Source: an uncultured Acholeplasmatales bacterium
GTDB taxonomy: Bacteria > Bacillota_I > Bacilli_A > ML615J-28 > CAG-698
Assembly (NCBI GenBank): GCA_937877075.1
Contig: CALEGD010000018.1
Coordinates: forward strand, 1-16,620
DNA length: 16,620 nt
Direction: 5' to 3'
A program made the translations under genes and the position numbers. Positions 1-9,000 of this stretch are shown piece by piece. The number at the start of each line of letters is the position of its first letter. The first letter of the stretch is position 1. The notes under the pieces were generated by a model. The model was not told where the DNA came from and ran no database searches. It saw only the letters and a list, made by a program, of their open reading frames with translations.

Positions 1-31
1 CCAACAGGATAAACAAAAACAATCTTTTCAT
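1..31 (-). CDS. 5' end of a probable secreted protein gene, cut by the window edge
   Basis: An ATG at 31 is preceded by GAGG five bases upstream (TTTGAGGTTTATATG) and opens a frame reading MKRLFLFILL before the window ends. A basic N-terminus followed by an unbroken hydrophobic run is the start of a signal peptide or membrane anchor. The Shine-Dalgarno sequence overlaps the tatD stop codon, so the gene is probably translationally coupled to tatD and in its operon. In Bacillus the gene after tatD (yabD) is yabE, a secreted G5/3D-domain cell-wall protein, and this start would fit such a protein, but ten residues cannot prove identity. Fairly sure that it is a gene start; product unknown. Confidence 0.6.
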   Translation of the reverse strand, partial: MKRLFLFILL

Positions 32-38
32 ATAAACC

Positions 39-794
39 TCAAATTCTAAATAAATTCCTAGCGTTCTGGTAAAGTACAGTTAATACCGTTTCGGAATCTA
101 TTTTCTTAATCTCGGAAATTTCATCAATAATATATTTTAAATAAGCCGGGCGATTAATTTTCCCCCGATATGGTTCCGGTGTCAGATAAGGTCCGTCGGT
201 TTCACTGAGAAGGTGTTTTATATCAATTTCCTTTACCACTTCTTTTAAAACACGACTATTTTTAAAGGTAAGAACGCCACCAATACCGAGGTAAAACCCC
301 AGTTTAATAAATTCTCTGGCCATTTCTAAACTATATGGGAAACAATGTAGGACTCCCGGAAGCGAATGCTCCTTCAAGATTTCATAGGTATCCATAGCAG
401 CATCCCGGCTATGAATGATAATCGGAAGATTTGCATTTCTTGCAATTTCAAGCTGCTTTTTAAAATAGGTGATTTGGAGATCACGATTATTTTTATTCCA
501 GTAATAATCCAAACCGATTTCCCCAATGGCAATAACTTTTGGTTCCCTCAGTAAATTCTTTAACCAATTCAAATCGAAATCTTCTTCCTTTATTACATCA
601 GAAGGATGAAGGCCGACAGCAGCATAAATGAAGTCAGATGATGAGGCCATTTTGACCGCTTTAATACTTGAACTTCGGTCATAACCAACCACAATCATCC
701 GTTCTACATCATTTTCCAAGGCTTCCTTGATAACCTCTTCTAAAATATCCTGATATTTCCGATCATTTAAATGGATATGCGTATCAATAATCAT
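39..794 (-). CDS. tatD: TatD family metal-dependent deoxyribonuclease/hydrolase
   Basis: Cytosolic TIM-barrel metallohydrolase of the TatD family (YabD in Bacillus), linked to 3'-5' DNA exonuclease activity and nucleic acid quality control. All metal ligands of the family are visible when counted from the ATG at 794: the HxH pair in DTHIHLND (residues 6 and 8), Glu92 in GEIGLDYYW, His128 in IIIHSRDA, His150 in GVLHCF and Asp200 in SETDGPYL. The 251-residue length matches the family. I chose ATG 794 because GGTGA lies five bases before it; a frame-compatible TTG at 806 and GTG at 803 have no better ribosome site. It follows the GNAT gene after 78 bases that contain an extended -10 promoter, and its stop overlaps the ribosome site of the next gene. 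Family is certain; the exact in vivo substrate is not. Confidence 0.95.
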   Translation of the reverse strand: MIIDTHIHLNDRKYQDILEEVIKEALENDVERMIVVGYDRSSSIKAVKMASSSDFIYAAVGLHPSDVIKEEDFDLNWLKNLLREPKVIAIGEIGLDYYWNKNNRDLQITYFKKQLEIARNANLPIIIHSRDAAMDTYEILKEHSLPGVLHCFPYSLEMAREFIKLGFYLGIGGVLTFKNSRVLKEVVKEIDIKHLLSETDGPYLTPEPYRGKINRPAYLKYIIDEISEIKKIDSETVLTVLYQNARNLFRI

Positions 795-842
795 ATTATT
801 CACCAAACTATAGAATCTATTATTTCAACAAAACACAAATCT

Positions 843-851
843 ATTATAACA
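843..851 (-). promoter_or_regulatory. Extended -10 promoter for tatD
   Basis: Reading the minus strand, TGTTATAAT is a perfect extended -10 element (TGnTATAAT) about 50 bases upstream of the tatD ATG. No good -35 hexamer sits 17 bases upstream, as is common for extended -10 promoters. It would let tatD and the following secreted-protein gene be transcribed independently of the GNAT gene. Confidence 0.45.
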
Positions 852-872
852 TATTTCGAGCTTAAATTATAC

Positions 873-1388
873 TCAAGCATTCAATATTTTTTGATAAGCT
901 AAACGTTTATTATAAGTTTCAGTACGTTTTAGATAGATAACTCCGCACTTTTCATAACCGTTATTCTCCAAGAGCTTCTTCATAATAATATTTTCTTCAG
1001 TGGTATCGACTTTAATATTCCTAACTCCGGAATTAAGAGTGAGTGTTTCCAAGTATTGGAGTAATATTTTTGATATTCCCAGACCTCTAACCTCTTTTCT
1101 GACCGCAATCCGATGTACAGAATAATATGGTTCTTCATTCAACCATTTTCCGGAAAAAATCTCATCATAATTTTCATCTTTTTCACGAACTAAAGAAGCG
1201 GTTCCAATTAAAATCCCCTCTTCCTCACAAACATATAAATAATCATTTTCTAGGTCATAAAAAAAATCTTCACGCGCCGGATATTGTTCTTGCCATTGCT
1301 TAGAACCACTACTTTTTAAGAAATTCCTGGCATCTTCTACTATTTCTAAAATTGAATCAAGATCTTTATATTCTGCTTTTCTTATCAT
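873..1388 (-). CDS. GNAT family N-acetyltransferase
   Basis: A single-domain GCN5-related acetyltransferase of about 171 residues that transfers acetyl from acetyl-CoA to an amine on an unknown small molecule or protein. The acetyl-CoA binding motif A is clear in VHRIAVRKEVRGLGIS (about residues 91-106, with the R-G-x-G pyrophosphate loop), followed by the helix ILLQYLETL and the C-terminal beta strand with KLLENNGYEKCG, typical of the fold. The start is taken at ATG 1388 (MIRKAEYKDLDSI), which fits the usual first strand of the fold; a TTG at 1403 in frame has no ribosome site. A GGGA lies upstream of the ATG, a weak site. It is a lone gene between tuf and tatD with its own extended -10 promoter. 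Substrate cannot be told from sequence. Confidence 0.88.
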   Translation of the reverse strand: MIRKAEYKDLDSILEIVEDARNFLKSSGSKQWQEQYPAREDFFYDLENDYLYVCEEEGILIGTASLVREKDENYDEIFSGKWLNEEPYYSVHRIAVRKEVRGLGISKILLQYLETLTLNSGVRNIKVDTTEENIIMKKLLENNGYEKCGVIYLKRTETYNKRLAYQKILNA

Positions 1389-1418
1389 AATTATTCCCGT
1401 CAATTATATTATATGAAA

Positions 1419-1427
1419 ATTATATCA
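1419..1427 (-). promoter_or_regulatory. Extended -10 promoter for the GNAT gene
   Basis: Minus-strand TGATATAAT matches TGnTATAAT exactly and lies about 30 bases before the chosen ATG. The predicted start site near 1412 leaves a short leader that would exclude ribosome loading at the alternative TTG 1403, supporting the ATG 1388 start. The -35 region is poor. Confidence 0.5.
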
Positions 1428-1470
1428 TTTATTAGGTGGTTTTAAAAGTATTTAGAAAAATCCCTAATCA

Positions 1471-1558
1471 AAAAAAGCCAAGTTCATAAGTTTTTATAAT
1501 ATACCCGATAATCTGAAGGTGATATCTTATTACTCTGGCTTGATTGGCTTTTATTTTT
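1471..1558. terminator. Long-looped inverted repeat with T-runs on both strands
   Basis: The arms AAGCCAA (ending 1481) and TTGGCTT (from 1544) are complementary and are flanked by A-runs on one side and T-runs on the other. An inner pair ATAAG (1486-1490) / CTTAT (1526-1530) extends the fold, leaving an internal loop of about 35 bases. On the minus strand the 3' arm is followed by seven T residues, so it could end tuf transcripts that pass the first hairpin, or end a short RNA made from this gap. The large loop makes it an unusual terminator. Nothing coding was seen between 1404 and 1627. Confidence 0.35.
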
Positions 1559-1583
1559 AATTTAGGAGTGATTATTTAGAATT

Positions 1584-1616
1584 AAAGGCACTCGAATAAA
1601 ATATTCAAATGCCTTT
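1584..1616 (-). terminator. Intrinsic terminator of tuf
   Basis: A hairpin lies 12 bases past the tuf stop: AAAGGCA (1584-1590) pairs with TGCCTTT (1610-1616), and an inner stem GAATA/TATTC encloses an AAA loop, separated by a small internal loop. On the minus strand the tail is TTTAATT, a modest U-tract; on the plus strand the T-run is better, so the structure may work in both directions. Confidence 0.6.
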
Positions 1617-1627
1617 TTCTTGTAAAA

Positions 1628-2812
1628 TTATTTTAGAATGTTAGTAACGTTTCCGGCACCAACAGTACGTCCGCCTTCACGAATCGAGAACTTAGTTCCA
1701 AGTTCAATTGCGATTGGGTGAATCAAAGATACTTTTAAGTTAGCGTTGTCGCCAGGCATAACCATTTCTGTTCCTTCAGGAAGTTCAATTACACCGGTAA
1801 CATCGGTAGTACGGAAATAGAACTGAGGACGATAGTTTGTGAAGAATGGAGTATGACGTCCACCTTCTTCTTTGGTCAGAACATAGACCTGAGCTTCAAA
1901 GATAGTATGAGGAGTAACAGTCTTCGGCTTTGCAATAACTTGTCCACGTTGAACGTTATCGCGAGTAACACCACGAAGCAAAGTTCCAACATTATCGCCG
2001 GCTTCAGCCTGATCAAGTAATTTACGGAACATTTCAACACCGGTAACAACTGTATTGAATGTCGGTCTAATACCAACAATTTCAACCGGATCGCCGACTT
2101 TTACAATACCGCGTTCCACTCTACCGGTTGCAACTGTACCACGTCCAGTAATTGTGAAGACGTCTTCTACAGGCATTAAGAACGGTTTTTCAGTATCGCG
2201 TAATGGTGTCGGAACATAATCGTCAACAGCAGCCATAAGATCCAAAACTGCTTTTTCAGCAGCGGCATCGCCTTCCATTGCTTTCAAAGCTGATCCTCTA
2301 ATAACTGGGATTTCATCTCCGGGGAATTCATATTCGCTTAAAAGATCACGAATTTCCATTTCTACAAGGTCAAGAAGTTCTTCGTCATCAACCATATCAC
2401 ATTTGTTCATAAAGACGATTAGACGAGGAACACCAACCTGACGGCTCAAAAGAATGTGTTCACGTGTTTGGGCCATCGGTCCGTCTGTTGCAGCAACAAC
2501 CAAGATTGCCCCGTCCATTTGGGCTGCACCGGTAATCATATTCTTTACATAGTCAGCATGTCCCGGGCAGTCAACATGGGCATAGTGACGAGTTTTTGTT
2601 TCATACTCTACGTGAGAAGTATTGATTGTTATTCCGCGAGCTTTTTCCTCAGGAGCTCCGTCAATTTGGTCATAGGAAAGAACCTTGGAAAGGCCTTCCT
2701 TAGCCAAAACACGGGTAATAGCGGAAGTAAGAGTTGTTTTTCCATGGTCAACGTGACCGATAGTACCGATATTAACATGCGGTTTTGTACGCTCAAATTT
2801 AGCTTTTGCCAT
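1628..2812 (-). CDS. tuf: Elongation factor Tu
   Basis: EF-Tu, the GTPase that delivers aminoacyl-tRNA to the ribosomal A site. At 394 residues it is full length. The GTPase motifs are intact: GHVDHGKT (19-26), the switch-I segment RGITI (59-63), DCPGH (81-85, with the catalytic His85) and NKCD (136-139). Domains 2 and 3 follow, including GVEMFRK and the C-terminal RTVGAG segment. ATG 2812 has a perfect AGGAGG eight bases upstream. It is the last gene of the str operon, 78 bases after fusA, and has its own promoter in that gap, so it can be expressed above the level of the operon as is usual for the most abundant protein in the cell. The stretch IRPTFNTVV in domain 2 is slightly unlike the common sequence but falls in a variable position. 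Confidence 0.99.
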   Translation of the reverse strand: MAKAKFERTKPHVNIGTIGHVDHGKTTLTSAITRVLAKEGLSKVLSYDQIDGAPEEKARGITINTSHVEYETKTRHYAHVDCPGHADYVKNMITGAAQMDGAILVVAATDGPMAQTREHILLSRQVGVPRLIVFMNKCDMVDDEELLDLVEMEIRDLLSEYEFPGDEIPVIRGSALKAMEGDAAAEKAVLDLMAAVDDYVPTPLRDTEKPFLMPVEDVFTITGRGTVATGRVERGIVKVGDPVEIVGIRPTFNTVVTGVEMFRKLLDQAEAGDNVGTLLRGVTRDNVQRGQVIAKPKTVTPHTIFEAQVYVLTKEEGGRHTPFFTNYRPQFYFRTTDVTGVIELPEGTEMVMPGDNANLKVSLIHPIAIELGTKFSIREGGRTVGAGNVTNILK

Positions 2813-2845
2813 TTAAATTTCCTCCTAAAATTTTTATATAGATAT

Positions 2846-2874
2846 ATTTTATAATAAATGTTTTGTTTTTGCAA
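2846..2874 (-). promoter_or_regulatory. Internal sigma-A promoter for tuf
   Basis: Minus-strand TTGCAA (2869-2874) and TAAAAT (2846-2851) are separated by exactly 17 bases in the fusA-tuf gap. The predicted start site near 2839 gives a leader of about 26 bases that ends in the tuf ribosome site, with no hairpin in it. This explains the wider 78-base gap compared with 14 bases between rpsG and fusA. Confidence 0.6.
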
Positions 2875-2890
2875 GTAATAACTAGAGAAT

Positions 2891-4960
2891 TTATGCAGTT
2901 CTCTTCTTAATTATGTTCTCTGCTATCTGTTTTGGGCATTCTACATAATTTGTAAATTGCATTGTATAAACAGCACGACCTTGAGTATTACTTCTTAAGG
3001 CTGTCGCATAGCCGAACATTTCCGATAAAGGTACGGAAGCCTTAATAATTTGGGCATTTCCATGACTGTCCTGACCTTCGATCCGACCGCGTCTACTGGT
3101 TAAGTCACCAATAACATTACCCAAATAATCATCGGGAGTGGTAACCTCAACTTTCATAATCGGTTCCATCAGAACCGGATCACATTTTGTTTTGGTTTCC
3201 TTGAAGGCGTAGCTGGCTGCGACTTCAAAAGCGATTTGGCTGGAGTCAACTTCATGATAGGAACCGTCAAATAAGGTTGCCTTAATATCAATGGTTTCGT
3301 ATCCGGCCAGATTACCGCTTAAGATAGCGGATTCCAGTCCTTTTTTGACAGCAGGAATATATTCTCTTGGAACAACACCACCGACTACCGCATCAACAAA
3401 CTCAAATCCTTTTCCGGGATTCGGTTCAAAACGGAGCCAGACATCGCCGTATTGACCGCGACCGCCACTTTGGCGAACAAATTTTCCTTGCACTTCTGCT
3501 GGTTTCTTAATCGTTTCACGATAGGATACCTGAGGTTCACCAACATTAGCCTCAACCTTAAATTCCCTACGTAACCTATCAACTATTATTTCCAAATGCA
3601 ATTCTCCCATTCCAGAAATAATTGTTTGACCGGTTTCTTTATTCAAATAGGTTTTAAAAGTTGGGTCTTCTTCAGAAAGTTTTTGAAGAGCGGTTCCCAT
3701 CTTATCCTGATCCTGTTTGGTTTTTGGCTCTATTGCTACCGAAATAACCGGTTCAGGAAAAATCATTGATTCTAAAATCACAAAACGACTTTCATCACAA
3801 AGCGTATCTCCGGTAGAAGTATCTTTTAGACCTACAGCTGCGGCTATTTCGCCAGCAAAGACCTCTTGAACTTCGTCACGGTGGTTAGCATGCATCCTCA
3901 AAATTCTACCGATTCTTTCTTTCTTGCCTTTGCTAGAATTCATAACATAAGAACCGGATTTCAATGATCCCCTATATACCCGGAAAAAGGTTAGTTTTCC
4001 GACATAGGGGTCGGTCATTACTTTGAATGCCAGAGCGGCAAAATTTCCGTCGTCAGTTGATTTTACAATAACTTCTTCGTCCTTTTTATTCAGACCTTTA
4101 ATATCGGGAACTTCGTGGGGACTCGGAAGATAGTCAATAACGGCATCGATTAAAAGTTTTACACCTTTATTCTTAAAAGCCGTTCCACATAAAACTGGAA
4201 AGAAATTGACGGTTAAGGTTGCCTTTCTAATGGCCCCCTTCAACATTTCAACCGGAATTTCCTCGCCTTCGAGGTAAAGCATCATTATTTCATCATCAAA
4301 ATCGGCTAAAGCCGAAATTAGCTCATCGCGTCGGAGAAGCGCATCTTCTCTTAGTTCTTCCGGAATCGGAATTTCTTCCGCATCCTCATGAAGATCACCG
4401 GAATAATGATAGGCTTTCATCTCAACAAGATCGATTATTCCCTCAAAATAGGATTCGGCTCCAATTGGGATTTGAATCGGATGAGCATTTATCCCTAAGC
4501 GCTTGTGTAAACTTTGAAGAGAAAAATCAAAGTCGGCACCGGTTTTATCCATTTTATTTACAAAGACAATTCTCGGAACATGGTATTCTGTCGCCTGACG
4601 CCAGACGGTCTCCGTTTGCGGTTCAACACCTGCTTGAGCATCCAAGACGGTAACGGCTCCATCAAGAACCCGAAGGGATCTGCTGACTTCCACAGTAAAG
4701 TCTACATGTCCCGGGGTGTCTATGATATTAACCATATATTCTTTCCAAAAGGCTGTAGTTGCTGCAGAAGTTATTGTTATACCGCGTTCTTGTTCTTGCT
4801 CCATCCAGTCCATGGTAGCTGCCCCTTCATGTGTCTCTCCCATTTTATGAATCTTCCCTGTATGAAATAGTACACGTTCGGTAACAGTGGTTTTGCCGGC
4901 ATCAATATGTGCCATTATTCCGATGTTTCGGACCTTATCTAAAGCTTTTTCACGTGGCAT
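2891..4960 (-). CDS. fusA: Elongation factor G
   Basis: EF-G, the GTPase that drives translocation of tRNA and mRNA and helps ribosome recycling. It is 689 residues, the normal length, and all five domains are present. GTPase motifs: AHIDAGKT (17-24), the switch segment RGITI near residue 60, DTPGHVDF (about 82-89) and NKMDK (about 136-140). Domain IV, which enters the decoding centre, carries the conserved GGRGQYGDVW region, and domain V ends with SNTQGRAVYTMQF. ATG 4960 has AGGAG seven bases upstream. It starts 14 bases after rpsG in the str operon. Nothing in it suggests the shorter paralogue types (FusA2, LepA, TetM). Confidence 0.99.
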   Translation of the reverse strand: MPREKALDKVRNIGIMAHIDAGKTTVTERVLFHTGKIHKMGETHEGAATMDWMEQEQERGITITSAATTAFWKEYMVNIIDTPGHVDFTVEVSRSLRVLDGAVTVLDAQAGVEPQTETVWRQATEYHVPRIVFVNKMDKTGADFDFSLQSLHKRLGINAHPIQIPIGAESYFEGIIDLVEMKAYHYSGDLHEDAEEIPIPEELREDALLRRDELISALADFDDEIMMLYLEGEEIPVEMLKGAIRKATLTVNFFPVLCGTAFKNKGVKLLIDAVIDYLPSPHEVPDIKGLNKKDEEVIVKSTDDGNFAALAFKVMTDPYVGKLTFFRVYRGSLKSGSYVMNSSKGKKERIGRILRMHANHRDEVQEVFAGEIAAAVGLKDTSTGDTLCDESRFVILESMIFPEPVISVAIEPKTKQDQDKMGTALQKLSEEDPTFKTYLNKETGQTIISGMGELHLEIIVDRLRREFKVEANVGEPQVSYRETIKKPAEVQGKFVRQSGGRGQYGDVWLRFEPNPGKGFEFVDAVVGGVVPREYIPAVKKGLESAILSGNLAGYETIDIKATLFDGSYHEVDSSQIAFEVAASYAFKETKTKCDPVLMEPIMKVEVTTPDDYLGNVIGDLTSRRGRIEGQDSHGNAQIIKASVPLSEMFGYATALRSNTQGRAVYTMQFTNYVECPKQIAENIIKKRTA

Positions 4961-4974
4961 AATTTAACTCCTAA

Positions 4975-5445
4975 TTACCATTGATAATGAGCAAATGCTT
5001 TGTTAGATTCAGCCATCCGATGCATGTCGTCACGTTTCTTGACAGCATTTCCGACACCGTTGGCAGCATCAATTATTTCATTTGCAAGTCTTTCTTCCAT
5101 TGTTTTTTCTCTTCTCAAACGTGAATATTGAGTTAACCAACGCAAACAAAGCGTCATTTTTCTTTCAGTTCTAACTTCAACCGGAACTTGATAGTTGGCA
5201 CCGCCGACACGACGTGCACGAACCTCAAGTTGAGGAGTGATATTATTTAAGGCCTCATTGAAAACATCAAGGGCCGGACGACCGGTTGTTTTTTCTATCT
5301 TTTCAAAGGCATTATACAAGATTTCCTGAGCAACGCCTTTTTTACCGCCCAACATGATATTATTAATCAATCTGGTCACAATCGGTGAGCCATAAATAGG
5401 ATCCGGTAAAACTTTTCTCTTAGGTACATGTCCTTTTCTTGGCAT
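4975..5445 (-). CDS. rpsG: 30S ribosomal protein S7
   Basis: Primary 16S rRNA-binding protein that nucleates assembly of the 30S head and contacts the E-site tRNA. It is 156 residues, the standard length, opening MPRKGHVPKR and ending in the family's AFAHYQW, with the conserved core RARRVGGANYQVPVEV in the middle. ATG 5445 has AAAGGAGG six bases upstream. It lies 29 bases after rpsL and 14 before fusA. In E. coli S7 represses its own operon at the rpsL-rpsG gap; here that gap is only 29 bases and has no convincing structure, so I do not infer that mechanism. Confidence 0.99.
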   Translation of the reverse strand: MPRKGHVPKRKVLPDPIYGSPIVTRLINNIMLGGKKGVAQEILYNAFEKIEKTTGRPALDVFNEALNNITPQLEVRARRVGGANYQVPVEVRTERKMTLCLRWLTQYSRLRREKTMEERLANEIIDAANGVGNAVKKRDDMHRMAESNKAFAHYQW

Positions 5446-5474
5446 GTTAATCCTCCTTTCAATATTTTAGGATA

Positions 5475-5885
5475 TTATTTTTCTCTCTTAGCGCCGTATT
5501 TACTGCGGGCTTGCATACGTTTTTCTACACCTGTTGCATCTTGTGTGCCACGAATGATGTGATAACGTACACCAGGTAAGTCCTTAACACGTCCGCCACG
5601 AATTAAAACGACACTATGTTCTTGCAATCTATGGCCGATTCCGGGGATATAAGCAGTTACTTCAATTCCATTAGACAAACGAACACGGGCATATTTACGA
5701 ATAGCTGAGTTCGGTTTCTTTGGAGTCATGGTTGTAACCCTTGTACAAACGCCCCGCTTTTGCGGTGAATCAACTTTTGTATAAGCCTTTTTTAAAGAAT
5801 TATAGTTAATTCCTAAATGCGGAGATTTTGTTTTCCGGACTTTTGATTGACGTGGTTTTCTAATTAATTGGTTAATAGTAGGCAT
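5475..5885 (-). CDS. rpsL: 30S ribosomal protein S12
   Basis: S12 sits at the decoding centre and governs accuracy of translation. The frame is 136 residues from ATG 5885, which has AAAGGAG eight bases upstream; a longer in-frame start at 5915 would put the ribosome site inside the gene, so it is rejected. It is the long Bacillota form, with about 13 extra residues near 25-38 compared with E. coli. The streptomycin-related loops are wild type: Lys56 in TPKKPNS (E. coli K43 in mature count 42) and Lys101 in GGRVKDLPG. One oddity is Arg86 in GIGHRLQEHS, where Asn is nearly always found. First gene of the str operon. Confidence 0.99.
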   Translation of the reverse strand: MPTINQLIRKPRQSKVRKTKSPHLGINYNSLKKAYTKVDSPQKRGVCTRVTTMTPKKPNSAIRKYARVRLSNGIEVTAYIPGIGHRLQEHSVVLIRGGRVKDLPGVRYHIIRGTQDATGVEKRMQARSKYGAKREK

Positions 5886-5941
5886 ATTATGTTCTCCTTT
5901 CTCGATAACTACCACAGTTCCGGGTGTTTCATTAATTCCTA

Positions 5942-5974
5942 AAATTAAGTTTTGGACAAGCCAAAACCTAATTT
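5942..5974 (-). promoter_or_regulatory. Leader hairpin of the str operon, possible attenuator
   Basis: On the minus strand AAATTAGGTTTTGG is followed by a five-base loop and CCAAAACTTAATTT, giving a 14-bp stem with one G-U pair. It begins about eight bases after the predicted start site of the rpsL promoter and is followed by TTTTAGG, a short and interrupted U-tract. It could act as an attenuator, as a terminator for transcripts reading through from rpoC, or as a 5' stabiliser of the mRNA. No competing antiterminator was obvious. Confidence 0.55.
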
Positions 5975-5988
5975 ATGATTACTGATGT

Positions 5989-6017
5989 ATTATACACAAC
6001 TTGTTTGAAAATGTCAA
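5989..6017 (-). promoter_or_regulatory. Perfect consensus sigma-A promoter of the str operon
   Basis: Minus-strand TTGACA (6012-6017) and TATAAT (5989-5994) are both perfect hexamers with an exact 17-base spacer. It lies just past the rpoC stop, about 104 bases upstream of the rpsL ATG. The predicted start is near 5982. Such a complete consensus match suits an operon needing very strong expression. Confidence 0.9.
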
Positions 6018-6039
6018 TAAATATTTTCTTTTTTGAAAA

Positions 6040-9000
6040 TTATTCATCCTTATTTTCATTAACCATATAATTTGCATCTATGATACCAGTTCCGGCCGGA
6101 ATTAAGCCGCCGATAATAATATTTTCCTTCAATCCTTCTAAAGTATCTTTCTTTCCACGAATAGCCGCTTCCGTTAAAACCCTGGTGGTTTCCTGAAAAC
6201 TTGCAGCGGAAAGGAAGGAATCGCTTCTAAGCGATGCTCTGGTAATTCCGAGTAGTACCGACTTTACAATCGGAATATCTCGGCTTTTCTCCAAGCATTC
6301 ATGAACGACATCATACATTTCATTCTTAGAAAGTAAACTACCGGGTAAGAGATCGGTTCCACCTTCATGGATAACGAAGACTTTCTGTAACATCTGCTTG
6401 ATGATTATCTCGATATGCTTATCGGCAATTTCTACACCTTGAGAACGATAAACTTTTTGAACTTCCTTAAGAATATATTTTTCTACTTCTTCTACCGTCG
6501 ATACTTTTAAGAGTTCTTTCGGATGAATCAAGCCTTCGGTAAGTCTGTCACCGGCTTTTACCTGATCTTTTTCCTTAACAATCAGGGTTCTACCACTGTC
6601 GGTAAGATAGGTCTTTTCTTCATGATTGAGTTTATTTGAGATTTTAATTTCAAAACGATTGTCTTTCTCCGCCTTAATTGAAGTAACAAGACCATTAATT
6701 TCAGAGATAATGGCTTTACCCTTCGGTTCACGGGCCTCGAATAGTTCTTGAATACGCGGTAGACCTTGAGTAATATCTTCACCGCCGGCAACACCGCCGG
6801 AGTGGAAGGTTCTCATTGTCAACTGAGTACCAGGTTCGCCGATTGATTGAGCGGCAATAATGCCGACGACTTCACCCTTTTCTACAATCTCACCGGTAGC
6901 AAGATCCGATCCATAACATTTAACACAGACACCATTGTGACAATCACAAGTCAGAAGGGTACGAATCCAAACTTCCTTAATGCCTGATTTAATAACCCGA
7001 TCAGAAAGTTCTTCGGTAATATAACCATTTCGAGGAACAATAACTTCTCCAGTTTGGGGATGAAGAATCGGTTTGCTGGCATAACGGCCGCGAATCCGGT
7101 CGATTAGAGGTTCGATTAAGGATACTGAATTAGTATTCAAATCTTCTTCTACAAGTTCAGAAACCAGCATACCCTTATCGGTACCGCAATCATCTTCTTT
7201 AATCGTAACATCTTGACTGACGTCAACCAAACGCCGAGTTAGGTAACCGGATTCAGCGGTTTTTAAAGCCGTATCGGTCGAACCTTTTCTCGCTCCGTGG
7301 GTGGAGTTAAAGAATTCCGACATGGTTAGTCCCTCGCGGAAAGAGGAACGAATCGGAATATCCATCGTTTCACCGTTTGGTTTCGCCATTAAGCCACGCA
7401 TTCCGGAAAGCTGAACGAAGTTAGCGATATTACCACGGGCTCCGCTGTCACTCATCATAAAAATATGATTGTTCATATAATTTTCGGATACTTCAGTTTT
7501 AATTTTTGCTTCCAGTTTTTCCTTTGCTTCCGTCCAAACTCTAATTACACGCTTCCGTCTTTCGTTGGCGGTCATAAAACCGCGACGATATCTTTTGTTA
7601 TATTCCTCGACTAAATTCTCTGCCTCTTCTAAAACTTCCTGTTTACCTTCTACAACCCTAATGTCGGAGATGGCAACCGTAATACCGGAAACCGTAGAAT
7701 ATTTAAAGCCAAGGTCTTTCAGTTTATCAAGGGTTTTTGATGTTTCCGCTAGTTTAAACTGTTTAAACACTTCCGCGATTACTTCACTTAAGAATTTCTT
7801 CTTAAACGGATGCGGAGAAGGAATCTTTTTAAGATACTCTTTCAAGGAAACTCCCGGTTTAATATCTTTTGGGGAAATAAGATATTTATCTAAAATTCCC
7901 TTATTAAGATTATCCGAAGTGGCTTCATTTATAAAGGGAATAAATGGTTTCTCTTGGGGGAAGATGGTGTTAAAAATAATCTTACCGTAAGAGGTAACTA
8001 GATACTTCCTCATTTCTTTCTTGAGCCAATCTTCATAATCTTCATCCGTTATTCCATGATCTTCTTGATTAAAGAAACGAGGATTATTTAAAGATTTGAT
8101 TGGCAGAAGAATACGGGTATGAAAGCCAATTTCTTTATTTTCATAAGCCAGTTCAACTTCATTTACATCTTTAAAAATTCTTCCGTTACGTTCATCATTA
8201 ACATCTTCAATCGTCAGATAATAATTACCGAGAACCATATCCTGAGAAGGAGTAACAATCGGTTTTCCGTCTTTCGGAGCGAGAATGTTTTTAGATGCAA
8301 GCATTAGAAGTCTGGCTTCGGCTTGTGCTTCTTCAGAAAGCGGTACATGAACCGCCATTTGGTCACCGTCAAAGTCGGCATTAAAAGCCGGAGTAACTAA
8401 GGGATGAAGACGAATCGCTTTTCCTTCTACTAATTTCGGTTCAAAAGCCTGAATACCGAGGCGATGCAGTGTCGGAGCCCGATTCAAGAGCACCGGATGT
8501 TCTACAACTATCTTTTCAAGTTCGGTCATCGCAATCGGATCACCGGCATCAATCATTTCTTTTGCCCGTTTAATGCTAATCTTATTAGTGATTTCCGGAT
8601 TGTCGGCATCTTTTTTGATTATGGCATTGATAATAAAAGGTTTAAAGAGAATCAAAGCCATTTCCCGTGGTATTCCACATTGATACATTTGTAAATCCGG
8701 ACCAACAACGATAACGCTACGTCCCGAATAGTCCACCCGTTTTCCAAGCAAATTTTGTCTAAATCTTCCCTGTTTACCACGAAGCAGGTCGGAAAGAGAT
8801 TTAAGCGGACGATTTTTCTCAACAACAATCTTTTTATTCTTCTTGCTATTATCAATTAAAGCATCAACAGCTTCTTGAAGCATCCGCTTTTCATTTTTGG
8901 TAATTAAGCCGGGTGCTCTTTGTTCAAACTGCTTACGAAGACGATTATTCCGATTTAAAATACGCCGATATAAATCATTTAAGTCGGTGGTAGCAAAACG

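Noticed and set aside
878..896. Terminator for the GNAT gene from the GCTTGA/TTAAGC repeat at its stop codon
   Set aside because: The stem is six pairs with a wobble and no T-run follows.
5446..5474. S7 autorepression site between rpsL and rpsG as in E. coli
   Set aside because: The gap is only 29 bases and holds little beyond the rpsG ribosome site.
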